This document shows, in pieces, positions 13,901 through 27,034 of a stretch of DNA of 64,000 nt (position 1 is its first letter; each line of letters opens with the position of its first letter). The DNA lies in the NCBI GenBank assembly GCA_964017195.1, contig OZ024892.1:4136366-4200365 (forward strand), read 5' to 3'. The notes beneath the pieces are model-generated. The model made no database searches, was not told the origin of the DNA, and saw only the letters and a list, made by a program, of their open reading frames with translations. The position numbers and the translations under genes were made by a program. The DNA is from Siderastrea radians. Its lineage: Eukaryota > Cnidaria > Anthozoa > Scleractinia > Rhizangiidae.

Positions 13901-14700
13901 GTGTTGTTTACCTTACAACGTTTCTAAAAAACAAACTTTGGGAATTTTTTCCAATGTCCAACGTGCACATAAAGTAAGGAGAGTGAAAGAGTTAAGAGAA
14001 TTCTCTGTTTTAATTATATACAATAACAAATACCACACAAACAGATTTATTCACACAGTATTAGACTGTATACGAAACACACGTGAACACACGCTTGAAC
14101 TGGTATTGACGTCGTATCAGAGAAGCGTGCATGAAATAGCAAAAATAGAAAGGTAGTATGTATTGCTCTTTTGACGTTTGGAGAGCTGAAAATGGAGCGC
14201 CCACGCAGCCGATAATTATTTTTGGCATGTGGAGTTGGGAGACCGCGGGATTTTTGAAGTAGATCGGTGGTTAAGCGGTTCGCGGTAATACTACAAAGTA
14301 GACAAGTTTGAAACTGACTCTTGAATAAACTGAAAAAACAATGTTTAAATGTCTAAATCGTTTTTCTATTGAAAGTTAAATTGTTAAATGTGTTGTACTC
14401 GGTGAAAGACTAAAAAGCCACTAATAATTCTTAAGTTTATTCTAATTAGCTGGTAAAATTGTTGACTTAGCTTTGTTTTAATCTTTTGTCTCACAACAGT
14501 TCGCCGATTTTTCCGCCGGAATTGGCCAAGATGTTCTTTTGTGGTTTTGACCGAAATTTTCCGTCTTGTAAGGTGAGAACATTGCTTTTCCGCCACTAAT
14601 TCCTTCGGCAAAAAAGAAAAAGCGAAGTGATAAGTCGACGGCTTTTTTGTTTATTTCAAAGAGACATTGTTGTCTAAGTACTGCTCTTGTATTGCGGCGG
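8000..14700. other. Gene-poor stretch with degenerate duplications
   Basis: No supported gene. Between about 10700 and 12420 there are diverged copies of a several-hundred-base segment (motifs aggaggaccc-gatt, tatggtc(a/t)ata-tt, tattgacctcaa). A ~60 base segment (tttttcaagtt-agga ... acatattttgtgaa-atggtctctt ... tcgaaccacat) is directly repeated at 13392-13452 and 13549-13612. A short poly-C run lies at about 10482-10491. Confidence 0.4.
13677..13860 (-). other. Possible terminal exon of an unknown Cys-containing protein
   Basis: On the minus strand an acceptor-like tcctgtcag is followed by an open frame of about 60 codons to a TAA. The peptide contains GRIIGFHLDSKVYIS, RRIFYNVAFDERGKSM and the cysteine pattern CKRC-(5)-WC-(9)-C. 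The amino-acid composition looks protein-like, unlike neighbouring random frames, but I recognise no family, and no upstream exon was assigned. It may be chance or a decayed exon. Confidence 0.25.
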
Positions 14701-14758
14701 ATCAATAGCTTTACAAAGCGAGCAAACCTTTTGACACCTAGCCGGCATTATCTGTTTC

Positions 14759-14952
14759 TCGCAGTTATTAACGCAACTTATGCAGTTGCGAAAAGAAAGC
14801 CTGAAAAAATCAGGCTTGCCGGGATTCGAACCCTGACCTCTGCGATACCGGTGCAGCGCTCTAACCAATTGAGCTAAGGGTTCGAATCCCGGCAAGCCTG
14901 ATTTTTTCAGGCTTTCTTTTCGCAACTGCATAAGTTGCGTTAATAACTGCGA
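14759..14952. mobile_element. Perfect long-arm hairpin element with a tRNA-like core
   Basis: Two arms of about 75 bases are inverted copies (outer ends tcgcagttattaacg and cgttaataactgcga; inner ends ggattcgaaccc and gggttcgaatcc). The ~45 base core read on the minus strand is TTAGCTCAATTGGTTAGAGC (A-box/D-arm) followed by an anticodon-arm-like segment, then a B-box GGTTCGAATCC lying in the arm. A genuine tRNA acceptor stem is missing: the 5' side is replaced by the inverted copy of the T-arm side. It is therefore a tRNA-derived foldback element, not a functional tRNA gene. A diverged one-armed relative lies at 61355-61450. Confidence 0.75.
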
Positions 14953-17300
14953 GGATCTTCTTTACATTTATTTCTTCATTCCGCAGTTCAAATATATGAA
15001 TTTCATATATTCATAATTTCATTATCTGTTTCGTTACACACAGATCTGACCACGTGTCTAAAACTAGTCCTTGTTGTCTACGCGCTTGAAATCAGTGGGA
15101 AAATGTGCCGCAGGGGAAAAGAAAGATGGGAGAGATTTTCCTTTCACGCAGTTTGGCGCTAAGAGATGTTTGTTAGAACTGTACCCTTTTTTGCCATACC
15201 GGAAATATTTTAATACTGAGTTCCCCTTGCCAATTGATCATAATGATATTGGCCGATATTGTGCCGGTGTTGATATTGTAATGAGAGATAATAACTGATA
15301 AATTCTAGCACTATTTTTGGTACAGTGTAAATGGGTTTGTCAAACCACCAAAATTGGAAAACACTGCAGTAGATACTTTGATCCGACTTTTTAGAACTGG
15401 ATCAATAAACGTACTTGAGCAACAAGGAAAAAAATAATCTAATTCCTGTTAAAATTTCGTCTCTGTGTTTTGTTGTCGATTAAGGATCACTTGCTGTGAG
15501 TCGGTCGCGCCGTTTGGCCCTGTAACTGAGAACTGTTACTAAAACAAACAGTCACTGAATTTAACCAACCGGCCGAAAATGTTAAAAACCTTTAGAAGAC
15601 AGGACATTTTTCCAACAACTTTAACTCGTGTTTTTTTTTTTTAAGTACGGTTTTCCTATACCAACCTTTCACGATTTCGGATGATTTCACTTGTTCAATT
15701 TTCAAGATTTTCAAAAAAATCGCGAAAAAACCAAAACCTTTTCGTGTTCAGTAAGCTCTACGTGTTTTCCAAAACGACTGTCCCGTTAATACGGTCATGA
15801 TTATCACACTTTTATTACTTATACACTAAAAAGATCTCTTCTTCCCTGACACCCCGTTAATACGGCGGCGAAATTTTGTTGGTGGCCAGATTCTCGGAGT
15901 TCCACTCTATAACTGCTCAAAACTACATATTCGTTCATGATGGGAAGTAGGCGGGGGGGGGGGGGATCGGGGAGGGGGGTGCTCAAGGGACTCAACAAAA
16001 TCTACTATAGTGTTTCAAGGCTTGTGATCGAGATTCTAGACAGTATATATTATGCAGGAGCCTGTATTGTCGTAACACTGGCAAAACAAGCAATTTATCT
16101 ACGTTATCTTCGCCTTCTCCATGACGATTTCAGTACTAACAGTATGGCACAAAAGGCAAACGCAAAAAGAAAAAAATAAGTAAGTTAATCAAAGGCTCCT
16201 AGTAGCCAACTCGTGCCAGTGAATATGAAACGCTATAGCGCAAGCTCTCGGATTTATGGTTGTTGTAAGACAAGTGTGGGTGATACAATTACGTGGACTG
16301 TAAAAATACAGTCTTACAAACAAAACTGCTCCCGGGAGGCTAACTGTTTCACTCTACACTTGACCTGGAGCTAGTAGCGTTTTTTCATAGTGATTTTAAT
16401 CCTTGAAGTCTCCAGTTATTTAATTTACCTAACACGAAAAATTGCATTTTTATTAGGTTAGTTATTGACTATGGTCACGTTGCGTAACTCTACGTCTCGT
16501 GTTCGCGTCTCCTTGTGCTCAATCTGTTGTTCTAGTCGCGTGCGATCTTACTGTTAGTTTCGTTTCCCTCCCTCCCTCCCAGTGGGGACAATCACTTGAG
16601 CTTGTAAATTAATAAATGTTTGTTTCAGCCCAAACGTGTCCTATCTTATAATAAGGTCGATAATTCTAAGTTTTGATTTCAATCAAATCAGTGATTTTAT
16701 TTGACCTAAAAAGACTAAAAAGGATAAGTTAAATTTCTGATCGAGACGGTGTAATAATTGACAACACGAGCCTGATTTGAATAAGATACAGTAAACTTGC
16801 AGTCTAATTATGTTGAACAAAACGACGGTGATTAAACTGACATTAATTGTAAAGCTAATTACTAATCAAGCAAATAGTTACATTTTTGTGTTTCATCACG
16901 AGACTGTATTGTAATAACACGAGACGCTTCGGCACCTCTCTTATTATTACTACTACTACTGCAATATTTACTGACAACTCGATACTTGAGAAGAACAAAA
17001 GGTGTTTTAGTTTTAGCAACTAATTCTTACACAGAAAAAGCTGGTTAATTACGCTGATATTAATTGTTTATTTAATTATTTTTTCCACCAAAGTTACATT
17101 TATGTCTTCAACTAGTAGACAGCATTGTAATGAAAACGAGACACCCCCCGCCCATCTTCAGTTTTGGACAATTATGGAGAGACGAAAAAACATTTTGCAA
17201 GTCCAAAATTACTGCAACTTTGACTCCTTTTGTCATATTCAAGTCGCGTTAAAAGAAAAGATGTGTCACAGTTAACAATAATGTCGGCTAACAAAATTCA
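14953..17300. other. No gene seen upstream of gene A
   Basis: Contains a poly-G tract (15952-15965), short (ACT/ATT) triplets near 16945 and scattered small frames, none with splice or domain support. The last part is presumably the 5' flank of gene A. Confidence 0.45.
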
Positions 17301-17304
17301 ATCG

Positions 17305-17313
17305 TATATAAAA
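17305..17313 (+). promoter_or_regulatory. TATA box of gene A
   Basis: TATATAAAA stands about 70 bases upstream of the gene A start codon (17375). An initiator-like TTCAGT (17335-17340) lies about 30 bases downstream of it, the normal TATA-to-start distance for RNA polymerase II. The spacing fits a short 5' leader of roughly 37 bases. Confidence 0.6.
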
Positions 17314-17374
17314 GGAACTACAACGTAAAGTTCATTCAGTACGTTGTTCAGTCAGTCAAGAGAGAACTCTAAAA

Positions 17375-20300
17375 ATGTCACGGCTGGTTCAGATAATACT
17401 TGTGTGTCTCGTGCCTCGTGTAGCTACAGGGACGGTTGATCTACAGACTTTAAGTCAAGGTTTGATCTTCACTTCCCCGCCTTTTTTTTTTTAACTTAGT
17501 GCGGTTAGATAGTTTAATTTCTACCAAGATCAACCGTTTTCTTTTGGTTGCTTTGCGTTTCGTTTGGTTGAGTTGCCATCCTAGTTGTTGTCGTTGTTTT
17601 CTTTTTCAGTTCTCTCGGGAGAAAATCATTCAGTTGTTTGTTTTAAATGATTTCAGTACCGTTTCTAAATCGGCATTGAAGTCAGTTGGAGCAGTTGAAC
17701 ATTGTATTTTACTGCCGGGTGCAGACCCGGGCTTTTCAAAGCCGGGTTTGTCATATGGCCGGCAAAGTTTGCTCACATACGACTCGCCCGTCGTGATCAA
17801 TCTTAGTCCAACATTGATGAAGGAACTCACCCACAAAATAAGTTCCCGGAGTTAATACTTACTTCCTGAGACATCAACACTCATAAAGATTTCGCTCAAA
17901 TGTAATATACAAACACGAGTTAACGCGAGTTTCAAACATGTTTCGCTCAGGGTCAGAAAATGGTAAAGAATTAAAATTTACAGATCGTTTTCTGTGTGGA
18001 TGTTTACATCAGGACCGGTTAGCATTTCTCTGTGCGCGGGACATATTTCATGGGTGAATTCCTGGCCATTGCTGGAGTCATGGTCGCATTATGACGGTCG
18101 AATGAGTCATCTCATGTTGAAACCCAGGTCTCACTGCCGAGTCTACATACTGTAGTGATATTGCCTGTAACAGCTATCAGCCGTTTCAAATATTAAGTCA
18201 ACCAAAACCAGTCGAGAATTAAAAGTTTGGTGCCAATTCTGAACCGCTACCGCGTTAGCGGCCTTCCTCTGTCGTTTATTTGGAGATCCAGAGTCGCAAG
18301 CGATTCAGACCAGAGGATAAAACACAGCCCTGGAACAAATAGTCGAAAATTAGTAGAGAGCTCCGACAGTGCCTCATAACCTATTTCATAACAAAGCGGT
18401 GAAAATCGTGATCTACATGACCCAGCTAGGAAGAGTAGCCCAGGCGAAAAAAAAAATCTCAGCTCTTCCTCAATTATAACTGATGAGGGCAACTGTAACT
18501 GCACTGGCTCTGCAACTGTATTGAGTAGCACTGCTGAATGCTGGACATAGTCGACCGACACATAAGCGAAAAAAAGGAGGACAATTTACTATGATAGATC
18601 ATGATAGAGTTGTTGTTTGTTGCCGTTTTCTGTGATCAGGTAGCCGATTGACGTCACTGCCCGATAGCGCCATTGGGCTGTGGTTCCAGCACGAGAAAAT
18701 GGTCAAGAGAGTGTGCCACAGGGTTACCACGGAAAAAGTACACACAGGTCAGTAAAGTGGGAGAAGTGAGATACGATCACTGGAACAAACTGGTCTCGTC
18801 TGAACACAGAAGTTGTAATGCTGCGCGAAGTTTGACACTTTGCGACAGTACGGGCTGCAGAGCCGGTCTGAAACGTTTTTACGATAAAAGTAACGGTCGA
18901 TGAAAAAAATCCACCTTTTCTTAGGCTCTTAAGTTTTTGAAAGTATAGCTGCTGAATAATACTCATGCCAAATTTTACGACACCGCCAGTTATAGCAATG
19001 TGACAAAACGACGACAGGTGACCAAATTCAAGGTTTTATGAAGAACGTTAACGCCGGTTTTTCTGTCTCTTTCTGAACTTTCCGAATTCAACTCCTGGGT
19101 AGTTCAAGTAATAATTCATCGGCCGCATTACGTTTTTAAGAATTGGAATATTCGTATTTGAATTCACTAATGAGGTATGGTTCTTGAACCATCGAAGTTG
19201 CTTGTATATGGTCTCTAATGAGACTGGAAACGCCGATGGAGGACGATTGATTTCTAAAAAAAGTCTTTTTTCTTTTTGAGTGAATCACTTCAAGCTACCA
19301 ACAGGGCCATAAAACAGGAGGCCTGGAGCGAGAGTGAACACGTGGAGTACGGCTGGGAGGTTCTCGTGTTCTCGTGAGCTTCACGCACAAACTTATCCTC
19401 GCGCTTATCCGCGTTACGCGCGAGCTCTCGCGCGATTCTCGGGGGAAATTTACTGAAGCTTTAGATGCTTCTTCTTAGACGACGTCATGTAGAAAACCAG
19501 AGTTGGCCAAGCGTATGAATTAAATTACCATTTTATTCTCTGGAAAACCAATGAACAGTATTGAATGCATTTAAGTTGCCGGAGTCGGTTTAAGGATTTG
19601 ATGCCAGTTAAGTCAGTTTTTAAACCTTGAGTCAGAGTAACCGGTCAAGAGAGCTCCTTTAACCTTGGCTGTTCTGAGTATGTGAGCTGAATACGTAAAT
19701 TCACGAAAATAATGAAAACACTTATTCTCAACTCAGTGGAAAAGGATGCTTGTTGTTAAGTGTTTTGATTCCTAAGCACCTAACTCTGAATTATTTTAAA
19801 GTTGCTAGAGTTTTCTCTCGCTTATAATATGAGGTAAACACTTAGCATCTCCGGTCTTCTTTTAGCTCAGTTTTCAATGATTTTGTAGCCAAGGTGAGAC
19901 TTTTCAACCGAGGTATATATCATAGCTTAGGCTCAGTTTAAAGCTATGAGGTTTCAGTTATGAAGACTCTATCGCCTTTCTAGTAAAGTGCCCAAATATC
20001 GCAATAAAAAGAATAAACTTAGCACTCATTTGCGAGTTTCGAAAAACAAATGCTATTAGAGGAAGTTATTTCTCAATAGTTTTGATTTGAATGGTCACAC
20101 TTTAGGATTTCATCTACAGTTTCAAATGTTAGAACCACTTTATACACGATGATAAACAGCACCACAGAAAAGTACTGCTCAATAGCTTTCATTTGAAAAG
20201 AAACACTTTAGAATTTTGTACATTATCTCAAAAGATATAGAATTATCTTGTACGGCATAAGAAACAACGACGCAAGAACGAACTTCTCAATAGCTTTCAT

Positions 20301-23300
20301 TTGAATGAGTGCACATAAGATTTCATGGACAAACTCGGATGTTAGTTTGACGCTTTAACGCTCAAGTTTGACTTCAGGATAGGATCGGAATAACAAGCTG
20401 CAATATCAACCACAATTAAAAATATTGAGCCCCAGCCTTTGACGACCAAACAAGAATACGTAAAGAGCTTGTCAAGAGGATAACAAAGCAATGCTACAAA
20501 TCTACAGGGGCTATTTGGCAATAAAAACAAAACAGTACGTGATGCAATCCGGTGAAAACTTCTCGAAGAAATCACTTAAAATGTCCATCATCTCGAGTGT
20601 TTTCAAAGTACTGAGTGTTGTCAGTTTTATTGCTATTGTTATATTATCAATCTCTTGAAATTTGCGCATTGTTTTAACTGTTGACCTAAAATAGTGCTTG
20701 CACTTATTGTTTTTCAGGAATTGGACCGAAATTCAAAGTGGCAAACTGTAAAACAAGTCTTCTTGAGGCGGGGAAAGATCTAAAACAATCACTAGGAGAA
20801 CAGGTCAGAGAAGAAATTTTTTAGCCAGCTTTAGCAAATGGGCCGGGGGGGTCGGGTACGGGGGGAGCAGGGGGACAGGGGGCCTAACCTTTCCGGTTCC
20901 CTTACATTTACTCCCGTTACCCCTCCTCTAGAAAAAAAAAATCCCGTCTCCGGCTAAGGGTGTGATGTTTTTGGAGATTCTAATGGAAATATTCTTACTG
21001 TTCCTTTGGCTACAAAGCATCACTGTAGAAGAGAAGACAATCCTGTCGTACTTTTTCCCCGTTAATACCGTTAATATTTTGACCTTAAAACAAATGCTCA
21101 TGCAGTGATTTCCTAAAATAAACTCCTGGTCATTTCGTTAATGCAGTGAAAGCCACTAACGCGTCACTATTGTCACGATTGACTAGATTGTTTTTAAATC
21201 TATATTTATTTATTTATTTATTTATTTATTTCAGTATTTATTTATTTATTTATTTTACATAGGAAAATGACTACATGGGCTTTTGCAGGTGCCAAAATAA
21301 ATCTGCCGTGAGAAGGAGATGTCCTATTACCATTTAACACCCAAAATCAAAATACAAATTCTCCTTTTTTGTCACCACACATTTCTTATAGAGGTAGAGG
21401 GGAGAAGTTGTGAAAATATCAAAAGAATTCATCGTTTTCTAGTTTCTCATTACGTCTCATTGAACGAGCAATGGTTTTACAAAAAGGCTAAATTTGGTTA
21501 CGATCAGCTTTGGTGCTTAAAGTTGGTCGTAAAACGGTGTTCTATCGCCCCATCAAGTTTTCTTGACCCGTTCGTGGGTGAATTAACAGCGTTCCAGTGT
21601 ACCTGACGAGCTTAAAGAGTCCGCTAGCTTTAACAGCTTATCTCTTTTTTTCTGTCAGGAGTCCTGTCCCGGCACCGATCTTTGTACCGCTTCACTGTCC
21701 GAGGTGACAACTATCCGAACGTTGAAAGGTCTTCGTGACATCACCAGCGCTCTCAGTTGCACGTGCATTCCACGTGAAAGGGGATGTCGGCGCATGTCCG
21801 CTGAGCAGGTGTATTTCAAAGGCACTAAGTACGAAACAAGAGTTGATGTCGGCCAGTGCATTGGGAAGTGTCGTTTACATGGTAGGCTATTTTCAGTTAT
21901 GTGTATCTATAAAACAGCTGAGGTTGTAAGTGTACGCCTCACTGTAATCCAGTCCCCAACCGGGACCTATATTTAGTAGGGGATGATACCCAAGATTAGC
22001 TTGCGTTTCGGCAAGTTTTGACCAAGTCTCAAAATCTCGGCATTTTCGACAGGAGTCTCGGAATCTCTAATTCATAAGAATTATAGCCGTCTCGGAATCT
22101 TAAAATTTGAAAAGCGCTGTCTCGAAAGTCTCGGAGTTGTTAGCGTTGGTTATTAACTCGGGCGAACGTTTCTGTGGAAGCTAAACTTAAAATTACGTGT
22201 TATCCTCACGCTTCTATTAATACTATACCCAAACTGAGGCGATCTATGAGTCTCGGGCATGGAAATTGTTTTAGGCGTTAACTGAGTCTCGGCCTCGAAT
22301 TTTAAAACAACAGTTTAGCATTCTGTTCCCCTTTTGTTCTGAGCAAGACCATGTGTAAGAACTGATTTCATTTTTGCAGGTTCTCGTGACATAGAATGCA
22401 AGCCGACAGCTTTTAAGACTGTCACAGTTGTAGGAACGAATGGTAAGTGAATAAATGAAACAACCCCCGCTTAACCTAAAGCGGTTCAAGACTGAAAACA
22501 ATATTTTATTTTGTGAAATGTTGGAAGTCAAACAGAACCGCTGGGATGCGCTGACCGATTTTTTTTCCTTTACATTATCTAACTAAGAATTTCTCCTACA
22601 GACTCAAATGTGAGAACCGCCTGTGCAGTATATTATTTTTCAGTTGGATTTAGAACTGAGTTGGTAAGGTAAATTGGCCACCGTATGGAAATTGGAAGCT
22701 GACGTTTCGAGCGTTAGCCCTCGTCAGAGCGAATCGCTCTGACTAACGAAGGGCTAACGCTGGGAACGTCAGCTTTCAATTTCCTTACGGTGGCCAATTT
22801 GCCTTAGTATGTACCACTGAAACGGTGGATAGTGTTTTTCGCACGCTCTGGTTGGCCACTCAAACTCGGGATAGTATCTGCTCTACACCACCCAGCATAT
22901 TTCTAGATTCCACGCGCAAGTTTTGCCTCATTTCTTAGGAAATAGGAACTATTTGGTGCTGGCTATCCACTTGTTTGGTATATGCTAAAACAATTATTCA
23001 CCTAGTGTCGGTGAAGAGTGGTAGATATTTAATATCCACCACTACTGACCTCTTCTTCAGTAAATAATTGTTAATTCTTCCCCTCGACATATTCCCCTCG
23101 ACTTAGCCCCCTAAAGAATAACCACAATATAACACCGAAAAATGAAATAAAAACTTATCCTTTTTGTCGATGAATATAGATAGTATACTTGCTGAAATGG
23201 GGAATTTCACAAATCACATCCTTATAAAACTAGTTTGGTCGCGACCACTAGGAAATAGAAAGAAACATTCGAAACAGTCATTCATACCTCGATTGACATT

Positions 23301-25435
23301 ACACTACCTCGCTATTGAACTCGATGTTGTGTCCTTTTCCCCAGCAAAACACACTCTCATCCACTTCGTTTTTTCAAATATGACGACAAGATTATGTTCA
23401 TGAATGCTATGCTTCGTGGACTTTCTCCTCTCTGTTCCGCTTTTCGTAGGGAGGCAAAACAATTAATGCAAATTTTCAATCTGAGCGAAACATGGGTAGC
23501 GTTCAACTTCATCGCGTGCATATCCCACAGGCCTTTCACATACAGTGGGATTTTACTCTCGAGATTACAAATATTTGCATTAAAAAACCTCTGCAACTGC
23601 AAAAGATAAGCATGTCACTTACCCCTCCCTCGGGGGTTTTGATATCCGTCACCCCGTAGAGTCCCGAGGGGGCGCGCCGGTGAACTTATCACGACCCCTT
23701 GCTCCAGGTAAATAATCCTCACCAAGAAAACACCACGGGAAAGTACTGCTCAACAGCTACCCGCATTTGAATTTTCGCTCTTTAAGATCTCGCTCTGGGA
23801 ACAAGCAGTACAAGCACCACTATATTCTAAGCAGTTGCGCCAAGTTTACCAGTAATTCTATGTTACACATTTTAGGAGCTAAATGTGTTCCAGTTATCCA
23901 GTCGTGCGCGTGTGAAAGAAGATGTTACAGAGTCTCCCACAATGAGGCCTTTCAAGTCCAAAACAACGATACATCTATAACAAAGGTAGGATTGTGCCGT
24001 AAAATGCTCGCTTTTTTGCTTTTGTCGAGTTCTTTAATTGGTTCAAAGCCCCTCGTCTCTTCTGCTCCAACCTTGGTCCTATGATTTGATCCTATGATCC
24101 TAGTTTTCTGGATTTCGGATCCCTCATGATGGATTTTGGGTGCGGTTGATCGCTGGATTCTGGACTCCACGAAGATGAAATTCCAGAATCCAACAGTAGC
24201 GGAATCCCGGATTCGGACTCAAGTTATCTAAATCAGGTCTTCAGTCTGTTTTTCGAATTCTCAAGTCGTAGATTCCTTATTCCTGAGACAATAATTCGAC
24301 GGTAATTCAGGGTGAAATAAGGTTCAAATCAAAACCAATTACTGTTTGTCTTACTCGTGTTTTCCTGCATTTTGTACCGGTTTCTTGTTTTCCTTGCGTT
24401 TTGATCAGCTTGCTGTATTACTTTTTGTTTGTAGTGTTTGGGCAGCTGTGACTATAACCTTAATTTAACAATTTATCTTTCCTTTTTTAGGTCATCGATG
24501 TTGGCCGTTGTGCAGGAACCTGTTCAGGCCACGTGAAGGGTGACTGTCTTTACTGGTAAGTACTGTATATTGGTGGGCGTTACTTGGGATAACTCTAAAG
24601 TAACGACTAACCTCTTCTAACCTCTTTCTTCAATCCATTGTGAAGCAGGAAGGTCATAATAATAAGAAAATCAACCAAGAATAGGATACATGAAAGCAAT
24701 CTGTGATAAATGGTTAATTGTAAGTCTGCTTCGTCGTCTGCTTCCAATCCGGTTTCTGCAACATGAAACGAATAAATGGGCAAATTTCTTCTTCCCTCTT
24801 GGATGGGATAATAGTCCATCACATAAGGTTAATCTCCGAGCAGATTTCCTTAAAGGTTTAATGATATCAATTCATGCATTTGACAGTTTGAAAAGGACAG
24901 AAAGATTCTTATCCACCAAAACCGGCAATTCCATGCTTAGACTAGGCTGTAACCAACAACTTTAGCTTTCAATCAACACGCTAATAACACTTGGGAACCA
25001 ATATTCCGCCTGCCTCGTTCCCAGGCTTCCCCCCTTATTGTATGATGGTGTGCGTGGCGTTGTGAAATAGGTGCACTGCAGTCGGTGGATCCCCGCGCTC
25101 CCTGCTTGCCCGCACTAAACAGGCGCCTGGGGACGAGGCATAATATTCCGCTACAAAATCAATTTCAATCTTTGGAATAAACAGGGCAAAATAATAGTGT
25201 TCAAACGTCAAACAGCGCACGGCATGCATGATTAGTGGTTTATCAGTTTTCGTTTCATATGCTTTTAATGGCATCTATTGCATCGTTTTCTTACGTGCAC
25301 TTTTTTTCCGACAGGATAAATAAACGAGAAGGATCTGGGTCAAGCACCAGGCGTTGCGCATTCCGCACCAAAACGAGGCCTAAAGGATGTTACCCAGATT
25401 CCACAGGGAGGAAAATGTGGGCGGCAAGACAGTGA
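17375..25435 (+). CDS. Gene A: secreted protein with duplicated cystine-knot-like module (last exon apparently frameshifted)
   Basis: Seven exons keep phase: 17375-17459, 20718-20803, 21659-21881, 22380-22442, 23876-23985, 24491-24555, 25315-25435 (250 codons plus stop). Exon 1 gives a signal peptide (MSRLVQIILVCLVPRVATG). The body alternates C-x-C and C-x-G-x-C motifs: ALSCTCIPRERGCRR, YETRVDVGQCIGKC, TVTVVGTNG, VIQSCACERRCYR, VIDVGRCAGTC. C-x-G-x-C plus C-x-C is the ring signature of cystine-knot growth factors and their antagonists, here duplicated. Gene B (31191-36478, minus) has the same exon order and phases. In gene B the final exon ends VIKRCKCY-stop. Here the phase-compatible frame stops at 25433 without that motif, while another frame ends TVTVIESCACQ-stop at 25462. 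A net shift of one base near 25385 separates them. Likely an extracellular ligand or ligand antagonist; noggin/Trunk-like and CTCK-like knots are the nearest analogies. Exact family unknown. Confidence 0.8.
20040..20340. repeat. Satellite-like ~110 bp unit, intron 1 of gene A
   Basis: About three tandem copies of the same unit as at 7255-7735 (accacagaaaagtactgc, tagctttcatttgaa, agaaccac/agaattat-cttgtac). Orientation is the same as at 7255. Confidence 0.6.
21203..21255. repeat. (TTTA)n microsatellite
   Basis: Tetranucleotide run interrupted once by tcag, in intron 2 of gene A. Confidence 0.9.
22664..22807. mobile_element. Palindromic foldback element (MITE-like), intron 4 of gene A
   Basis: Left arm begins aaggtaaattggccaccg and includes agctgacgtttcgagcgtta; the right arm is its inverted copy, ending cggtggccaatttgcctta, with the centre at gagcgaatcgctc. 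Arms are about 65 bases and more than 90 percent complementary by eye. No open frame. Confidence 0.75.
25000..25151. mobile_element. hAT-like MITE with 10 bp target duplication, intron 6 of gene A
   Basis: Element 25010-25141 has terminal inverted repeats (tgcctcgttcccagg ... cctggggacgaggca). It is flanked by the direct repeat AATATTCCGC at 25000-25009 and 25142-25151. A second copy with its own target duplication lies at 31945-32087. An 8-10 base duplication is typical of hAT transposition; no transposase is encoded. Confidence 0.85.
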
Positions 25436-25734
25436 CTGTTATAGAGTCGTGTGCATGTCAGTAGGAAAAATGAGGTTAAAAAGCAGTCTAAACTCTGTAA
25501 ACACGACCTCGGCTTGTGGTTTTGCTAAAACCTCAGGCATGTGCATTCAAGACATGCTGCAGCCAACGAAATTATCGATCGGATTGTAAATTTTTGCTCT
25601 CTAGTGGACAAAAGAGGTATCTGTAGCTTTGCTTATGCCCTAAAGAAGAGGTTAGACGGTGCCATAAGGGCAGTAAAGTGGCAATGTCAAGGAAAGTAAA
25701 CATAACACTAGTGTAGAGTTTAGACGGCGTTAAG

Positions 25735-25860
<126 letters not shown>

Positions 25861-27034
25861 AATTAGGCTAGAAAAAGAAATCAAAAATAAAGGGATAAAG
25901 AGAGGGAAAAAAGAGATAAGAAAAACGGAAAAACAAGCTTTACTAGTCAGTGAGTGACGGTAAAAGAATTTGGTCAAGCGAAAAAGAAAGACATTTGGGT
26001 GCTAGGCCCATAAACCGTAGGTGGCATACATTATGCATCGACAAGGACAAAGGCAAATATTATCAGACAAGAGTCTCAAAAAACTAAGTGTAGAAGAATA
26101 ACACAATGTACCAGCTGACTGTAAATCTTGTGTGAAAAATAAATGAAAAAGAATGTAAAATATAGATATTTACTATGTGTTGAACAAAGACGTGTCTGGC
26201 AATTTCAATAGGCTACCGTTAATGGGCTAATTTTGGCGGAGGGGGAGGGGAGATTTTGAGAGATGAGAGATTTTGAACCTGAAAATAGGGATTTTGCGTC
26301 TAAAAGATGGAGGAATTGAACTTCCTTGCATTTTTACAAGCCGCGCAAACAGATCAAGCTCAAGCAAGACTGAATGCTGTGACGTCACTGTGGAGGTGGG
26401 CTCCATGCAAACCTAAGCCCAAGGATACGAAATATATTCCGTTTTATTCAAAACCAGGTTATTAAAAGGAGTATGGTGGCCTTCTGGTTATACTTGCGTT
26501 ACCGCGTTTTTCATTGAGTGGAAGGTGATGTTTGTGCCTTGCGTCCCGAATGAAAGCTTTATACTCCCAAAGAATAGCTCTCACAAAGAAAAAGTAGTTA
26601 GTGAGCTCTTTGCCCAGATGTGCTAATTTCTTCTAAAACCATCTCTCGAGATTGATTAGCATTAAAGGAAGCCAGAAAACCACAGTGTTTAGTTTTATTA
26701 TTTGTCATTTTCATAATCCAAACATTTGCCAAACAGGATAGTTTCAGATGCTTTTTGCTAGCACTTCAAGGCGTTAATTTGGAGAGTCCATCTATAGCAT
26801 GAACTGAATTGTGTTGTATTGTATAGTCGCATAAAATATTTTCTTTAATAGACTCTAATGAACACCAGTAGACCATTAGCATTGTGTTCACTTCAGCATA
26901 AAAGACTTTGATTGTCAATAGGGGAGCTTAGAAAGGACTGTCTTTTCAAAAGATCTTAATTGGACTTTATTCAGGACTTGCACTTATTGCATCTATCATT
27001 TTTGTAAATTTGCGATGCGAATTCAAAGACGAAA

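Noticed and set aside
14813..14895. Functional tRNA gene
   Set aside because: The A-box and B-box are present but the 5' acceptor half is replaced by an inverted copy of the 3' half, and the anticodon loop lacks the usual U33.
17499..17855. 118-codon plus-strand frame just after gene A exon 1
   Set aside because: It lies wholly within intron 1, has no homology pattern, and would disrupt the well-supported exon 1 to exon 2 phase.
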